64,000 nucleotides of DNA, from the NCBI RefSeq assembly GCF_000247695.1, contig NW_004624795.1:3027307-3091306 (forward strand). Direction: 5' to 3'. The notes beneath the pieces are model-generated. The model had not been told where the DNA came from, ran no database searches, and saw nothing but the letters and a program-made list of their open reading frames with translations. How positions within the stretch are numbered: the first letter of the stretch is position 1; the number at the start of each line of letters is the position of its first letter. The DNA comes from Heterocephalus glaber. Taxonomy: Eukaryota > Chordata > Mammalia > Rodentia > Bathyergidae. The position numbers and the translations under genes were made by a program. Positions 33,501 to 43,872 of the stretch are shown here, one piece after another.

Positions 33501-36500
33501 AAATAAAAGGCCTAGGGATGTAGCTTAAGAGTAAAAGCCCTGGGTTCAATCCCCAGTATGGAGGAGAAAAAAAAAGGAACACCAAACTGATACATGCTGA
33601 CACTTAACTGAACATAGGGTAAACGACAGAAGCCAGCCACAAATATGCAAATGTTTTATGATTCCATTCATATTAAAAGCCAGAACAGAAAAATCTACAG
33701 AGACAAAAAGTACACACATGGTTGCTCAGGGCTAGGGGAAGGGAATGAGGGAACAGAATAGCTGGCAGCAAAAGGGCATAGGAAGTTATTTCAAAAGTGA
33801 TAAAAATGTTCTGAAATTCGCTATGGTAATGATTGCACTTATCTGTGCATTCACCAAAAGTCATTAAATTGTGCATGTTAAGATGGACATGGTGGTGCAC
33901 ACCTGTAAGCTCAGCACTTGGGAGGCTGAGGCAGGAGGATCACCTCGCGTTTGAGGCAAGCCTGGGCTACATAGTGAGTTCAAGGCCAGCCTAAGCTACA
34001 CTGCAAGACCTTGTTTCAAAAGCCAAAAAGAAGGGCTGGGGATTTAGCTCAGTGGCACTGCATCTGCCTGGCAAGCATAAGGTCCTGAGTTTAATTCCCA
34101 GTACCAAGAAAGAAAAAAACAAAACAAAACAAAAAACCCCCACAAAAGCCAAAAAGAGCCAGATGTGGTGGTGTATCCCTATAATCCCAGCACTCAGGAG
34201 GATGAGGCAGGAAGATCACTGCAAGTTCAAGGCCAGCCTGGGCTACATAGCGAGTTCAAGACCAGCCTGAATTATACAGCGAGACCCTGTCTCAACACAC
34301 ACACACACTCCAAAACAAAACAAAAAGATGTATCCCCTAAACTCCAAGATGTAAGTGCATATGAACAAAGTACCAACAGCCCAATTTCACAGTATTAGCA
34401 CCAGTGCAGGTGAAAGCAGAGAAGCAAATAAATTTGGCAAGAACCAGAAAGCCTGAAAGAGTCAACAGGCAGCCAATGGAGAGTACAGCAGGCCAGACAA
34501 GGGCAGGGAAGAGGAGGCTTCCCTTGCTGAGTGTGAAAGAACCTGCGGGAAGAATGGCTAAAGCAACCTGGGCGTGGTGACGCACACCCTGGGAGGCTAA
34601 GGCAGGATCACCTGGAGTTCAAGGCCAGCCTGGGTTACACAGGGAGTTCCAGGACAGAGTGAACTACATAGCAAGAGCCTGTTTCAACAACAAAAACAAA
34701 ATCAAACAAACAAAAAGACTCCCTGAAGGGGCCAAACCAACCCAGCTGCTGGTTGCTTTCTAGGAGACAGAAGGGCAGCACAGGGAAGGTCAGAGTAAAG
34801 GCAAGAAGGGACTGAACCAAGAGCCTTCTCGCTGAGCTACATCCCAGCCTTTTTTTTCTCCTTTTAATTTAGACAGGGTCTTGGTAAGGGGCTGGGCTGG
34901 AACTTGTGATCCTCTTGCCTTAGCATCCCAGAATGCCAGGATTGCAGGCGTGTGCTACTGCGCCTGGCAAGCCACCATACTTTTTAACACCATAGGCAAA
35001 CAACAGAAGAGGGAGCTCTGTGAAGTTAGAAAAAGCTACTGCACACCGTGCTTCCTAGAAGGTTCAGTAAAACGAAATTCACACAAAAAATAGAAAATAC
35101 ATAAGTTAAATCCCAAAGGAGAAAATAAGAATAACATTCAATAAATGCATGCCAAACAGACATGTGTATATCATACCAAAAATGTAACTTCCATTTCAAA
35201 ATAAGCTAAAAAGATTTCAAGTATAATTTATAGCCGGGCATATGCCTGTAATTTCAGTACTCAGGGAGGCTAAGGCAGGAGGAGGATTCCACGTTTGAGC
35301 CCAGCCCCGCAACTTAAGTGACTCAGCAAGACCCAGTCTCAAAATTGTTTAAAAAGTAGGGGAAGTAGGGCCAGGGATTTAGTTCAGTGGCACCGTGCCT
35401 GCCTCTCAAGCGCAAGGTCCTGAGTTTGACCTCTGCTACCGAAAAAGGGAAAGGGGGGTGGTAGGGAGGTAGTTCAGTGGAAAGGCCCTGGGTTCAATCC
35501 TTAGGAGTGATAGAGAAACAGAGAAAGAGTAATACAGAATTATAAGGCATGAAAGACTATAAACCAGAATTTGAAAAATCCAAAAACAAAGACTGAGAGC
35601 CAGGCAAGGTGGTGCACACCCATAATCCCAGCTCTGGGAAGCTTGAGGCAGGATTGCTGGTCTTCAAGGACAGCCTGGGCTACACAGTGAGACTGTCTCT
35701 GAACTAGAACCATCAAACTCAGGAAGATATGAGAAATTAAAAATCTAAAATTAGATATTGCCACTTGGAAGTCCCACTGGTTCCTTAATTTCACGATAGC
35801 CCAAACTTGGCTAGGGGTGTTGCTCATGGGTACAGCACTTGCCTAGCATGTGCAAGACTCCTGCATCCATCACTAGGACTGCAATAAAAAGGAAAGAAGC
35901 CACCTCAAACCTACCTCAGCGCTGCCCTTCCTGAAATCTCATCCTACTGTTCTTGTCTTAGTAATCACCAGTGCCATCCATCAACCTGGACATTCTTTTG
36001 ATTCCTTTTTAATTCAGGCTCCAATTCAATGAAACCTCTCTCAGCTCCGTTTCGTGCGGCTGGGCTCACAGGTACACACGTTCTTTAGAGCAGCACCATT
36101 GTGTCCTTTGGGGCATTCCAACAAACTGAGAGCATGCTCTTGCCTCCCCCATAATTAATCCTCCACATGAGACCTCCTGGCCTATTTTCTTCCTCGACGC
36201 CAGGACAACACCCCAACTCCTTTCCTTACAGAGCACTGAGGCACTGTTGCTCCCAATCACCAAACCTTGCCAAACCTTCCACTCTGCCTGAGCGAGAATG
36301 TTGCCCATCTGAAACCTCTCAGAACCTTCAATTCTGTCCGCTTCTCTTTTCCCAGGCACTGTTCTATCCCATCCCTCACTCACTGCTCACTTCCATTTCC
36401 ACACTGCTTCCTTAATAAGCTTTTGCTTTCTAATCTTGCTGCTCTGGGATCAATTCTCCCCACTGCACAAGAAACACACTGTTATAAAGTAACTACTCTG

Positions 36501-39500
36501 GGGATTTACCTCAGTGGTTCCATCAACTGCCTCTGCCTCGCAAGTGAAAGGTCTCAAGTTCAATCCCTGGAACAACAACAAAAAAAACAAAACAAAAAAA
36601 CCCCAAAACTACCGCTCATATTTCACTATGCATAAACATCAACTTGAGATTTTGTTAACCTATAAACATCTGAGGCTAGTATCCCTCTTCCAAGATCCTG
36701 TTTCAGTAGGGAGAACACTGCTTTAAAATTTAAGTCTGATCACATCACATTTTTGTTTAAAATGTTTTTCTTGTTTATCACTTTCTTAAGAGTAAAATCC
36801 AAATACTTTTAACCTGTCTTACAAGATACTTTACAATATGAACTAAAGACAGGCATGGTGAGACTAGCTTGGAATCCCAGCACCCTGGAAGGGTGAGGCA
36901 GGAGGATTGTAAATTCAAGCCCAGCCTGGGTAACTTAATGTCTCAAAAAAACCCAAAAACAAATGGGCCAGAGATTTCAATAGGCTGGGGATTTAGCTCA
37001 GTGGCACAGCATCTGCCTGGGAAGCATGAGGTCCTCAGTTTGATCCCTGGCACCAACAAGAACAAAACAAACAAAAACAAACTAAAAAAGGGGGCCAGGG
37101 ATTTAGCTCAGTGGTTTCACCACCTGCTGTGCAAGCACAAGGACCCGAGTTCGATCCCCCGTACCAAAACACACAAAAACCCCCCAAAAAACCAACCAAA
37201 CAAACAAACTAAAAAAGGGCCGAGACTCCTCTGATCCCACCTCACTTTCTTGCCTTCCTATGTTCTAGTCACATTAACATTTCATGTCCTCCAACTCACC
37301 ACTCGAAGACCTCCCTCCTTCCCAATGTTCCTTCCCTCCACTTAGAAACTTTGCCTGGCTAACTCCTGCTCATCCTTCAGGACACATCCCATTTTCTACG
37401 TGTTTCCAAGTAGCCTAGATCGACTTAGATGCTCCTGCCTTTTGCTCCCAATGTGTCCTATGCTTCCAACATCATGGATCTTATCAAATACTATTTTCTT
37501 CCCCTCCCTGATCTGGAATGTAACTCCACAGGGAAGAGGTATGTTTTCACCCAGTGCCCAGTGTAGTCTTGCTACAAAGCAGGTACCTAGGAAAAGAACA
37601 AGTCCCTTGGTCATCTGGTCCCTGCTCATCAACTTGCCTTTCTCTCTGGTACCCAATCTGTCCCAACAATGCTCCCACCACACCAAACTACTTTCAAGTT
37701 CCCAAATACTGAATCTTCTCTCCTGCCTCTGTGGTTTTTTTTTTTTTTTTTTTGGTTCTGGGGATCAAACTCGGGTGCTTGCACTTGCGCAGCAGGGAGC
37801 AAAACCACTGAGCTATATAAATCCCCGGCCCCGTGCTTTCTTTTTTTTTTTTGGTACCGGGGATCGAACTCAGGACCCTTGCACTTTCGAGGCAGGTGCC
37901 TGAACCACTGAGCTAAATCCCCAGCTCCTGTGCTTTCTTATCTGTTTCCCTCTGCCTGATAATGTGTTGCCCGGCTTACTCTGTCCTATGATGGATTTAA
38001 GACCCACACCCTGGGTCAACCCTGCAGTTGTCACCAAGTCATGTTATTACAGACAGCTAAGTTAGGGTGGCCAGAGAGGGACTGGGCCCCTGAGAGTCAG
38101 ACACACACATCAAAATTGTGGCTGAAGGCAAATTAGAAAACAGACAGGCTTCAAGATGGAAATGCAATGGCCAGGCCTGCAGGCCTCTCTAGAGATTAAC
38201 AGCTGCTTGAGATTACACTGTAATTAGCACCACTGGTCCAGTGGGGCAAGATAGGCATCAAATGCATAGGTGGGTGACCAGAACACCCTGACCAACATTC
38301 CCATCCCTTTCCAGGAATGCCTTTGTTCAATGTTAAAATTTACAGATAAGCTGAAGTCAGTGATACTTGCCATATACCCTTGCTACATGCCTTGCTTCCC
38401 TACTGGATCAATCTTACCTAAATAACTAAGACTTGTAATCTCACAGGTCAATTGTAGTTTGACCCAAAGCGACCCACAGTGTGATTTTGTTGTATAAAAT
38501 ATCCTATGACAAAGAGCTGCAGTGGCCACCTACTTTCAGGATTTCTCCTATCTCTCAGGAGCTTTCTGTCAATAAAGTTTTCCTCCTCTTAACCTCCTCT
38601 GTCCTCATATCTATTCTTCAATATCAGGAGCCACAAACTCAGCACATGTGACATCTAACAGTTGGAAGTTATTTCCCGGGTGACAATATGACTGCCTGAG
38701 TGTTTGACTTCCTTGAGTTGTAAGAGCTCAAAACTAGGAGTATGGATTATAGCATTCACTGTTGCTGCTCCAAGGGATCAACAGAGTCTAAAATATAGTA
38801 ACAGTTCTATAAAATTTACAGAATAGGATGGGCATGGGGGCGCACGCTTGTAATCTCAGCACTCAGGAGGCTGAGGCAAGAGGATCGCTGCAAGTTCAAG
38901 GCCAGCCTGGGCTACATAGTGAGTTCAAGGAAGCCTGAACTATATAGCGAGACTCTGTCTCAAAAACAAACCAGGCTGGGGATTTAGCTCAGTGGCAATG
39001 TGCCTGCCTTGTAGGCCAAGGTCCTGAGTTTGATTCCCAGTACCAGAAAAAATTATGGAATAAATATTTGACCCATAATCCAATTATCCCTCCATTTAAC
39101 TCCACAACCAATACCTAGAACTCAGAACTCCAATCAAGAAAACTGTAGGACAAACAGCCATCCTGATGCCACCTGTAGTTATTTATCCAATCAAATAAGC
39201 TCATAAAAGTTGCCTGTTGGAAAACTTTCTCCTAAAGACAGAGAAAAGTCCCACCCATAAACTGAGGGATGCTTTTGCCACAAACCACTCAGAATCCTGT
39301 CCTTTCAAAGTCTTCAGATACTCTTGGAAAAAAATATCCAACCGGCTGGCATCTCAACCTAGACAGTAAAAAAATGAACCCTCGGGCTGGGGATGTAGCT
39401 CAGTGGTACCGCTGCCTGCCTCACAAGCACAAGGTTCTGAGTTCGATCCCCCGTACCCCCCCCCACACAATGAACCCTCAAACATCTCTTGAAGGACTTC

Positions 39501-40914
39501 ACAATGTTCTCATTCTCTTATTTAGAACCTTATTTCCTTCAAATAGGGGCAGAAGCCAACCACTACCTAGCAGTAAGACACCTGTAGCTTGAAGGAGCTT
39601 GGCTCAGGTTTCCACCACTCAATGAACAAGATGTTTTCTTACATTTTTAAGAAACATAAATGAGAGCTGGGCATGGTAGTGCATGCCTGTAACCCAAGCA
39701 CTCAGGAGGCCGAAGCGGGAGGATCTGGGGGAGTTCAAGCCCAGCCTGGACTATATAGTGAGTTCAAGGCTAGCCCAACTACATAGTAAGACCCTGTCTC
39801 AAAACAAACAAACAACCCCCCCCACGAAAATCCATAAAACATAAACGAAAAATACACAAGAGGAGAAATAAGTAGATCATGATATTTGTATACCACACGT
39901 GTTTACATGTCTTTAAAACACATTTTCCACCTTACACCACAGGAAAAAGAACCTATTATACTCACTTCTGAATCTTCTGCACTTTCATAATCCGAGAGAA
40001 CAGCTGAAAGAAAACAGAAATAGATGAAGAAAAAAAAAAAGCAGAAATAATTACACGTATATTTCTGACTGCTTACTGTAGATTAGGTCATGATAAAATT
40101 CTCATTTAAATCTGAAATCAACGTACGAGGTGGATATACTCTCCATTTACACATGGGGAAACTGGCCGAGAGTGTGTGTCGAGGCCAGGACCACCTTGCC
40201 AAAATCTATGCTCCTAACCACTATGTCACAAAAAGCCACCCCTTAGCATCCTCCCTCAGAAACAGTCTGAGAGATCATTCATCCCGGGAAACAAGTAATT
40301 GCGTTTATGTGCGAGACAACTCTCGTCGTGATGAAGACGGTACTTACCATCGCCTTCCATGCCATCTTCGCTCTCCTAAGGAGAAGACATGGGTTAGCTG
40401 TGATGGTCAGAAGCGGGGAGCCCAATAAAGAAATGCAAGTGGATAGCGAAACAACACAAGATGGTTGAACAGGGAGAAAAAAAGGTAAATCGTAACAAAC
40501 TGCATCCGAGGGAGGCCTGGTTTCTTCGTCTCCCCCAATTCCTGAATAAACATCCGCTTTCCATCTACCACGGCTGTGCGTTCCTCCCAGAAAACACCGA
40601 TGCAAACTCGCGGGGGACCCTAAGGACCCGGGGTCCGGTCCGGTCCCGCCCCGGCCCAGCCCCGCCCCGCCCCGCCCACTCACACACTCGGACTCCTCGG
40701 CGCTCTTGGCCCCCCCGCTCTCCATCCGCCGCAGATGAAGGGCCCCGGAGCGGCCGACGCGTTGCGAGGGCAGGGAGCCGCTGCCGCCGCCGCCACCGCT
40801 CCCGCTGCAGCTCCCGCCTCCCCGCGCCAAGGAGCCGCCGCTGTCGGAGCCCGAAGCGCCAGACTCCTCGTCCTCCGTGTCCTGCGAAGCGCGCTGCCGC
40901 CGCCGGTCCGCCAT
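24072..40914 (-). CDS. CASC3: CASC3 / MLN51 / Barentsz, exon junction complex subunit
   Basis: Thirteen coding exons total 2109 nt, 702 residues plus TAA (human 703). The protein starts MADRRRQRASQDTEDEESGA and ends VVSRGSS. CASC3 binds EIF4A3 with MAGOH-RBM8A on spliced mRNA, linking splicing to localisation, translation and nonsense-mediated decay; it shuttles between nucleus and cytoplasm. Visible parts: acidic, Ser/Gly-rich N terminus (exons 1-4); the conserved SELOR/Btz region (exons 5 to early 7), with FFEHDLRGQTQEEEIR, RKLWKDEGRWEHDKFREDEQ and GYDIRSAHNPDDIKPRRIRK; an Arg-rich RKSYSRARRTRTK-type segment and Pro-rich exon 7; and a Pro/Gln/Tyr-rich C terminus (exons 10-13). The start codon AAGATGGCGG lies in a CpG island. 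No frameshift or missing exon. Confidence 0.97.
24219..24341 (-). CDS. CASC3: CASC3 coding exon 12
   Basis: 123 nt encoding APSQVYGGVTYYNPAQQQVQ to SIKPPPPE. Acceptor TCCCAG, donor GTATGGG. Confidence 0.95.
25139..25353 (-). CDS. CASC3: CASC3 coding exon 11
   Basis: 215 nt encoding the Pro-rich GLHPHQTPAPLPNPGLYPPP to PPPPPHLYPNTQ. Donor GTAAGATG. Confidence 0.95.
25499..25597 (-). CDS. CASC3: CASC3 coding exon 10
   Basis: 99 nt encoding LQFQGAIYTHGDSPAPLAPQ to HLPHP plus G. Acceptor TTACAG, donor GTAAGCG. Confidence 0.94.
26077..26191 (-). CDS. CASC3: CASC3 coding exon 9
   Basis: 115 nt encoding GVQGGRAKRYSSQRQRPVPE to GHYYDP plus T. Donor GTGAGTAG. Confidence 0.94.
26689..26753 (-). CDS. 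CASC3: CASC3 coding exon 8
   Basis: 65 nt encoding GVPSHIHMGAGPPPQFNRME-EM. Acceptor TTACAG, donor GTACGAAG. Confidence 0.94.
27621..28290. other. CASC3: CASC3 intron 7 unique part
   Basis: AT-rich intron sequence next to exon 7 with no recognisable gene. A diverged old mobile-element remnant is possible at 27640-27990 (ACTGTGTGTCCAACATG-type text) but is not assigned. Confidence 0.4.
28291..28973 (-). CDS. CASC3: CASC3 coding exon 7
   Basis: 683 nt, the largest exon, from YGSPPQRDPNW to FLQPRELR plus G. It includes GRMSTPRNYPRSGGFKEGRA and the Arg-rich KKSYSRARRTRTK nuclear-localisation-like stretch. Confidence 0.95.
29012..29125 (+). repeat. B1-like SINE
   Basis: 7SL-type body with GGCATGGTGGCACACACC and AATCCCAGCACTCGGG in CASC3 intron 6. 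Confidence 0.85.
29256..29432 (-). CDS. CASC3: CASC3 coding exon 6
   Basis: 177 nt encoding PKGRQRKLWKDEGRWEHDKF to RRIRKP, the core EIF4A3-binding segment. Confidence 0.96.
29599..29750 (-). CDS. CASC3: CASC3 coding exon 5
   Basis: 152 nt encoding ESTEPVENKVGKKGPKHLDD to LRGQTQEEEI plus AG of Arg. Start of the SELOR region. Confidence 0.95.
29836..29994 (-). CDS. CASC3: CASC3 coding exon 4
   Basis: 159 nt encoding GEEGEYSEEENSKVELKSDT to GERQSGDGQ. Acceptor TTCCAG; the donor GTCAGG lacks the usual purine at +3. Confidence 0.94.
30040..31835. repeat. repeats in CASC3 intron 3, distal part
   Basis: CT/CA simple tract at 30046-30082. B1-like (minus) at 30602-30695, 31243-31345 and 31545-31610. 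ID-like (plus) at 31745-31825. Unique stretches 30090-30590 and 30700-31240 show no gene. Confidence 0.75.
31836..33885 (+). mobile_element. old L1 fragment, interrupted by SINEs
   Basis: Two stretches read like mammalian L1 ORF2 and 3' end sequence. One is GACCTAAATATAGGGGCTAA with AAATACTTAGAAGAAAACAC at about 31845-31900. The other covers 32580-33000 (GGCAGTTCCTCAAATGATTA, ATGTTCATAGCTGTACTG, CACCAAAAGATGGAAACAAT, AGTGAAATAAGCCAGACAC). The characteristic 3' part (AAATGTTCTGAAATTCGCTA, AAATTGTGCATGTTA) ends near 33885. The frame is broken and the copy is dead. Later insertions: B1-like 32005-32090 (minus) and 33075-33195 (plus), ID-like 32134-32215, 33208-33285, 33314-33400, 33427-33482 and 33510-33560. 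Confidence 0.75.
33886..37930. repeat. SINE-dense part of CASC3 intron 3
   Basis: B1-like: 33886-34020, 34155-34300, 34560-34690, 35235-35345, 35598-35705 and 36850-36945 (plus); 34870-34970 (minus). ID-like: 34033-34115, 35370-35445, 36497-36575, 36984-37060 and 37094-37170 (plus); 37751-37830 and 37852-37928 (minus, adjacent pair). Unique intervals 35900-36490, 36600-36840 and 37230-37730 show no coding gene. Confidence 0.8.
38042..38660 (+). mobile_element. solo LTR-like element
   Basis: About 619 bp starting TGTTATTACAG and ending ATCTAACA, so the ends are TGTTA...TAACA. It contains a TATA-type box (TATAAAA, 38493-38499) and AATAAA (38571-38576) 78 bp apart, followed by a T/C-rich stretch, the layout of a retroviral LTR. 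No gag/pol/env sequence adjoins it and I see no clear target duplication, so the ends are uncertain. It is antisense to CASC3. Confidence 0.55.
38825..39800 (+). repeat. SINEs in CASC3 intron 3, proximal part
   Basis: B1-like at 38825-38965 and 39664-39800; ID-like at 38972-39047 and 39384-39462. Unique AT-rich sequence between. Confidence 0.8.
39966..40003 (-). CDS. CASC3: CASC3 coding exon 3
   Basis: 38-nt exon encoding AVLSDYESAEDSE. Acceptor TTTCAG, donor GTGAGTAT. It is followed by the long intron 3 (29995-39965). Confidence 0.94.
40348..40375 (-). CDS. CASC3: CASC3 coding exon 2
   Basis: 28-nt small exon encoding ESEDGMEGD plus G of Ala. Acceptor CTTAG, donor GTAAGTA. Confidence 0.93.
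40684..40914 (-). CDS. CASC3: CASC3 coding exon 1
   Basis: 231 nt, 77 residues, MADRRRQRASQ to SAEESEC. Donor GTGAGT. The ATG sits in TAAGATGGCGGA, which is both a YY1-type site and a TISU-type start context. Confidence 0.96.
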
Positions 40915-41082
40915 CTTACGGAGAACGGCCGCCGCCGGCCAGCTCCGACGCACCGCGCCTGTCGCAGAGGCTGCCGGGAGGCTGGGGTGCCAGTCCCGGC
41001 ATGCCTCGCGCGTTGCGCAGGGTCGTCCCCCGCTATTGAGGGGCGGAGCTGTGCCCTGCGGCACGTTGTCGGGCCAGCGGGA

Positions 41083-41114
41083 TGACGTCATTGGTGACGT
41101 CAGGGGTGACGCCA
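41083..41114. promoter_or_regulatory. CASC3: array of three CRE motifs at 12-bp spacing
   Basis: TGACGTCA at 41083-41090, TGACGTCA at 41095-41102 and TGACGCCA at 41107-41114. The first two are perfect palindromic CREs for CREB/ATF factors. The starts are exactly 12 bp apart, about 170-200 bp upstream of the CASC3 start codon. Confidence 0.7.
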
Positions 41115-41344
41115 CTTCTGGCTTCTCGGGGGAAGGCGTCGGGCCGAGGAAGCCGGACTCCCGCAACCTCCTTGGGTCCCTGGCCCGGCCATCTTGGTCT
41201 TTCCTGGCGGCGGGTCATGTCCCAGCGCCACTGTAACACTGGGGCTGTTTCCACCTACGTTTGAGGCAAAGCATTTTATGCATTCATTTGCTTAATAAAG
41301 TCATAAATCAAGGTAAACCTGTGAAACCGTGGTGTTGCGTCAGA

Positions 41345-42914
41345 TTTGCCACACCAGCGAAGGAGTGAAGGAGAAAGCAGTTGTCCGCAGTGGAGCCAAG
41401 AGGACCTGGTGTTGCAGTGTGTCGCGTTAATTCCTCTCCCCTCTTCGCGTCTTCCGACCCCAGCCGTCCCCTCTCCCAGAGTTCAGGGTAATGTGGTGCT
41501 ACTCTTACCAAGATCTAAGAACCGCTTTGAAGAGATGATCAGTAGAAACCGGTGTTGGGTTCAAAATATTGACGTGGTATCTTTTTTAAGTGCTATCAGA
41601 CATAAATGCTTTGATTGTGGCAAGGGATTTGCCAGCAATAAGAAAAATTGTACTCTCGAGCCGGTTATTTAGCTCAGTGGTTCCGGCGCTTGCCTTACAA
41701 GCACAAGGTCTTGAGTTCGATCCCCGGTACCAAAAAAAAGGACATACAAGATGGGATGCTAATATTTTTATAAAGGACATGGTTAAGGATCCTGATGTTT
41801 ATCGGGATGTTTATGGACAACTTAGAAGGAATTATGAATGCCTTCAGAGACTGAATCAGGATTCAAACAATCTCAGCTGGTTAGACAGATGGCTGAATTT
41901 GTAAGTCCAGCTCTAAAAACCAACTGAGCTCAAAATGGAAGATGTATGATTTATTAAGTGTTGAAAACAACCTCGAGAGTCCTATGGATCACAAGCTAAA
42001 TCGGGGCCAATACAGCTGCCAAGCTTTAGTCTAAATAAAGGGATAGTCAGCCACACTGTCCTTCAGTTGTTTTGTCCGAGTCCAGGTTCTGAATGGACAT
42101 GGATAAACTGTTCTATCAGCCAGAGGGAACTGAAAATTCAGAATCCTTCTGAGGAACAAGTGTAAGATTTCTAGATGAAGAGGCCTTGGAGACTACCACA
42201 GCCATCTTAACTGTAAGGACTCTGAGCAAAAGAGGGGCTTTTTTTCATCACCCTGGAAGGCAAAAGCAAGAACAAATGGGTTCAAATCACAGGAAGTTAG
42301 ATTTGGTGAATGGAGAATTTTCAAACATTTACCAAAAAAAAAATGTATGGCAAGAGACATTGGATTGAAGCAGAAGCTAGACTTCATTTGTCTGGACATA
42401 TTGGCCAGGAGAAATCATGAACTGGGGTCAGACTAGATGACTGAAGAAGTCTTTCTAACTATGAGATTTTGTCAACTTAAGACACCAGGCATCATGGGCT
42501 GGGGATTTAGCTCAGTGGCGTCACCACCTGCCTCGAGAAAGTGCAAGGTACTGAGTTCCATCCCCCGTACTGCAAAAAAAAAAAAAAAAAAAAAAAAAGA
42601 CACCAGGCATCAAATATCCTCCAGGGCTTGGGATTTACCTCAGTGGTTCCGCCGCCTGCCTCAAAAGCACAAGGTCCCAAGTTCGATCCCCAGTACCAAA
42701 AAAACCCCCCAGAATATTCCCCAATCTCATGTTCAAAGTGGCCAATTGTTTGAGGAAATGCTCTGGATAGAGAGGGATGGAACATATATGGTACTCGGAC
42801 ACAAATGGGTACCCTGCAAAGGGGAAATAATGTGTTTGGTTGCTGAAACGGATTTCTTCCAATCTTTCAATTGTTTAGGCAGAATTATTTAATGTTTCCC
42901 AACAAATTAATAAA
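41345..42914 (+). pseudogene. unidentified plus-strand decayed transcript-like unit
   Basis: Codon-like sequence runs on the plus strand between the CASC3 promoter and the MSL1 3' end. One frame reads SRNRCWVQNIDVVSFLSA and HKCFDCGKGFASNKKNCT (C2H2-finger-like first half). It is broken by an ID insertion at 41660-41735 and resumes with FIKDMVKDPDVYRDVYGQLR. Later parts contain stops in all frames and two more ID insertions (42497-42598 and 42624-42700). An AATAAA lies at 42909-42914. It resembles a degenerate retrocopy of a zinc-finger-type mRNA. I could not identify the parent gene, and function is not claimed. Confidence 0.4.
42497..42598 (+). mobile_element. ID-like SINE with perfect target-site duplication
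   Basis: An intact A box and a B-box-like segment are followed by a ~25-A tail. The element is flanked on both sides by GACACCAGGCATCA (42481-42494 and 42599-42612), a clean 14-bp target duplication showing LINE-mediated insertion. Confidence 0.92.
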
Positions 42915-42950
42915 TTGAAACAGAAGTTCAAAAATTAACAGCCACAATAG

Positions 42951-42956
42951 TTTATT
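42951..42956 (-). terminator. MSL1: MSL1 poly(A) signal
   Basis: Minus-strand AATAAA within TGTAAATAAACTATTGTGGC. Cleavage is expected at about 42930-42940. Confidence 0.75.
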
Positions 42957-43836
42957 TACAATTGAACTCTTTATAAGATATTTACAAGACAACCAATTTT
43001 ACACATCAGAAATGGTATCAAAAGTATGAATTACAACACAAAGACAACAATATGAAATGGGCATAAAACAAAGCTGAAGTGGACAGACAAGCAATTTCTC
43101 TTTAATACTAGCTTAAACTCTGTTAAAGAAAGAAACAAAGAACTATGTTTTAGGAGAACTGCAGGGCCTTCAGTTGAAGATTGAATTTCACAGTGTTGTA
43201 TCCCATGTAGGGAAAAATAAGACTAATTTTCCCCCCACGCTCTAACACACTGTAATTTCACTCTTGGAACTTCGCTCCAACCTCCTTCTCAACAAACCGC
43301 AACATACCCAAATCAAAGGAGAACTGATCTAGAAGAGGGACAACAACATAAGAGGTCCTCGGGGAAAGGAGAACCAAGGAAAAAGAATCCACTTAAATCT
43401 GGCCAGATAGCACCTCATGGATTCCTCTCAGTCTAAATTAAGTTCAGTGTCTGAAGAGTCCCTTGTGTAGGACAAAAACATGAAGGTTAAATTTGCCAAC
43501 CATACTCCAAATGAGGAACTTGACAATGGCTGAAATCAAGAAGAAAATGAGCAAGATCAAAGAGAGACTCTGATTGGGGTTTTTTCTGTCTTGGGCACAT
43601 TATAAAGGAACATAACGTAGGTCAGCGTAGGAACATGAAACAGCCTGCCACGTTAAAGAACAAAGAAAACTTGGCCCAGTTTCTCTAGAAATCTTGTCTT
43701 TAAGGTGTGAGACGAGAGCCCCTAGTGGAGTAAGTCCTATTTCTCTCTGGATCCTTGCTGCAATTAAGTTGACAGCAGGTTACTTTCCAGAGAGCCCCTC
43801 TCCTAAGCAGATGGAGTTACGAATGAAAATTCACAG

Positions 43837-43872
43837 CCGCGCGCGCACGCGCGCGCACACACACACACACAT
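43837..43872. repeat. alternating CG/CA tract
   Basis: GCGCGCGCACGCGCGCGCAC runs into CA repeats; alternating purine-pyrimidine throughout. Lies within the MSL1 3' UTR. Confidence 0.95.

Larger units (their letters stand above)
40600..41260 (-). promoter_or_regulatory. CASC3: CpG island, CASC3 promoter
   Basis: GC- and CpG-rich from coding exon 1 upward. It includes the start-codon YY1/TISU site, three CRE-like elements at 41083-41114 and a second YY1-like motif (GGCCATCTTGG) near 41187. No TATA box. The minus-strand start probably lies between 40.93 and 41.08 kb. Confidence 0.75.
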
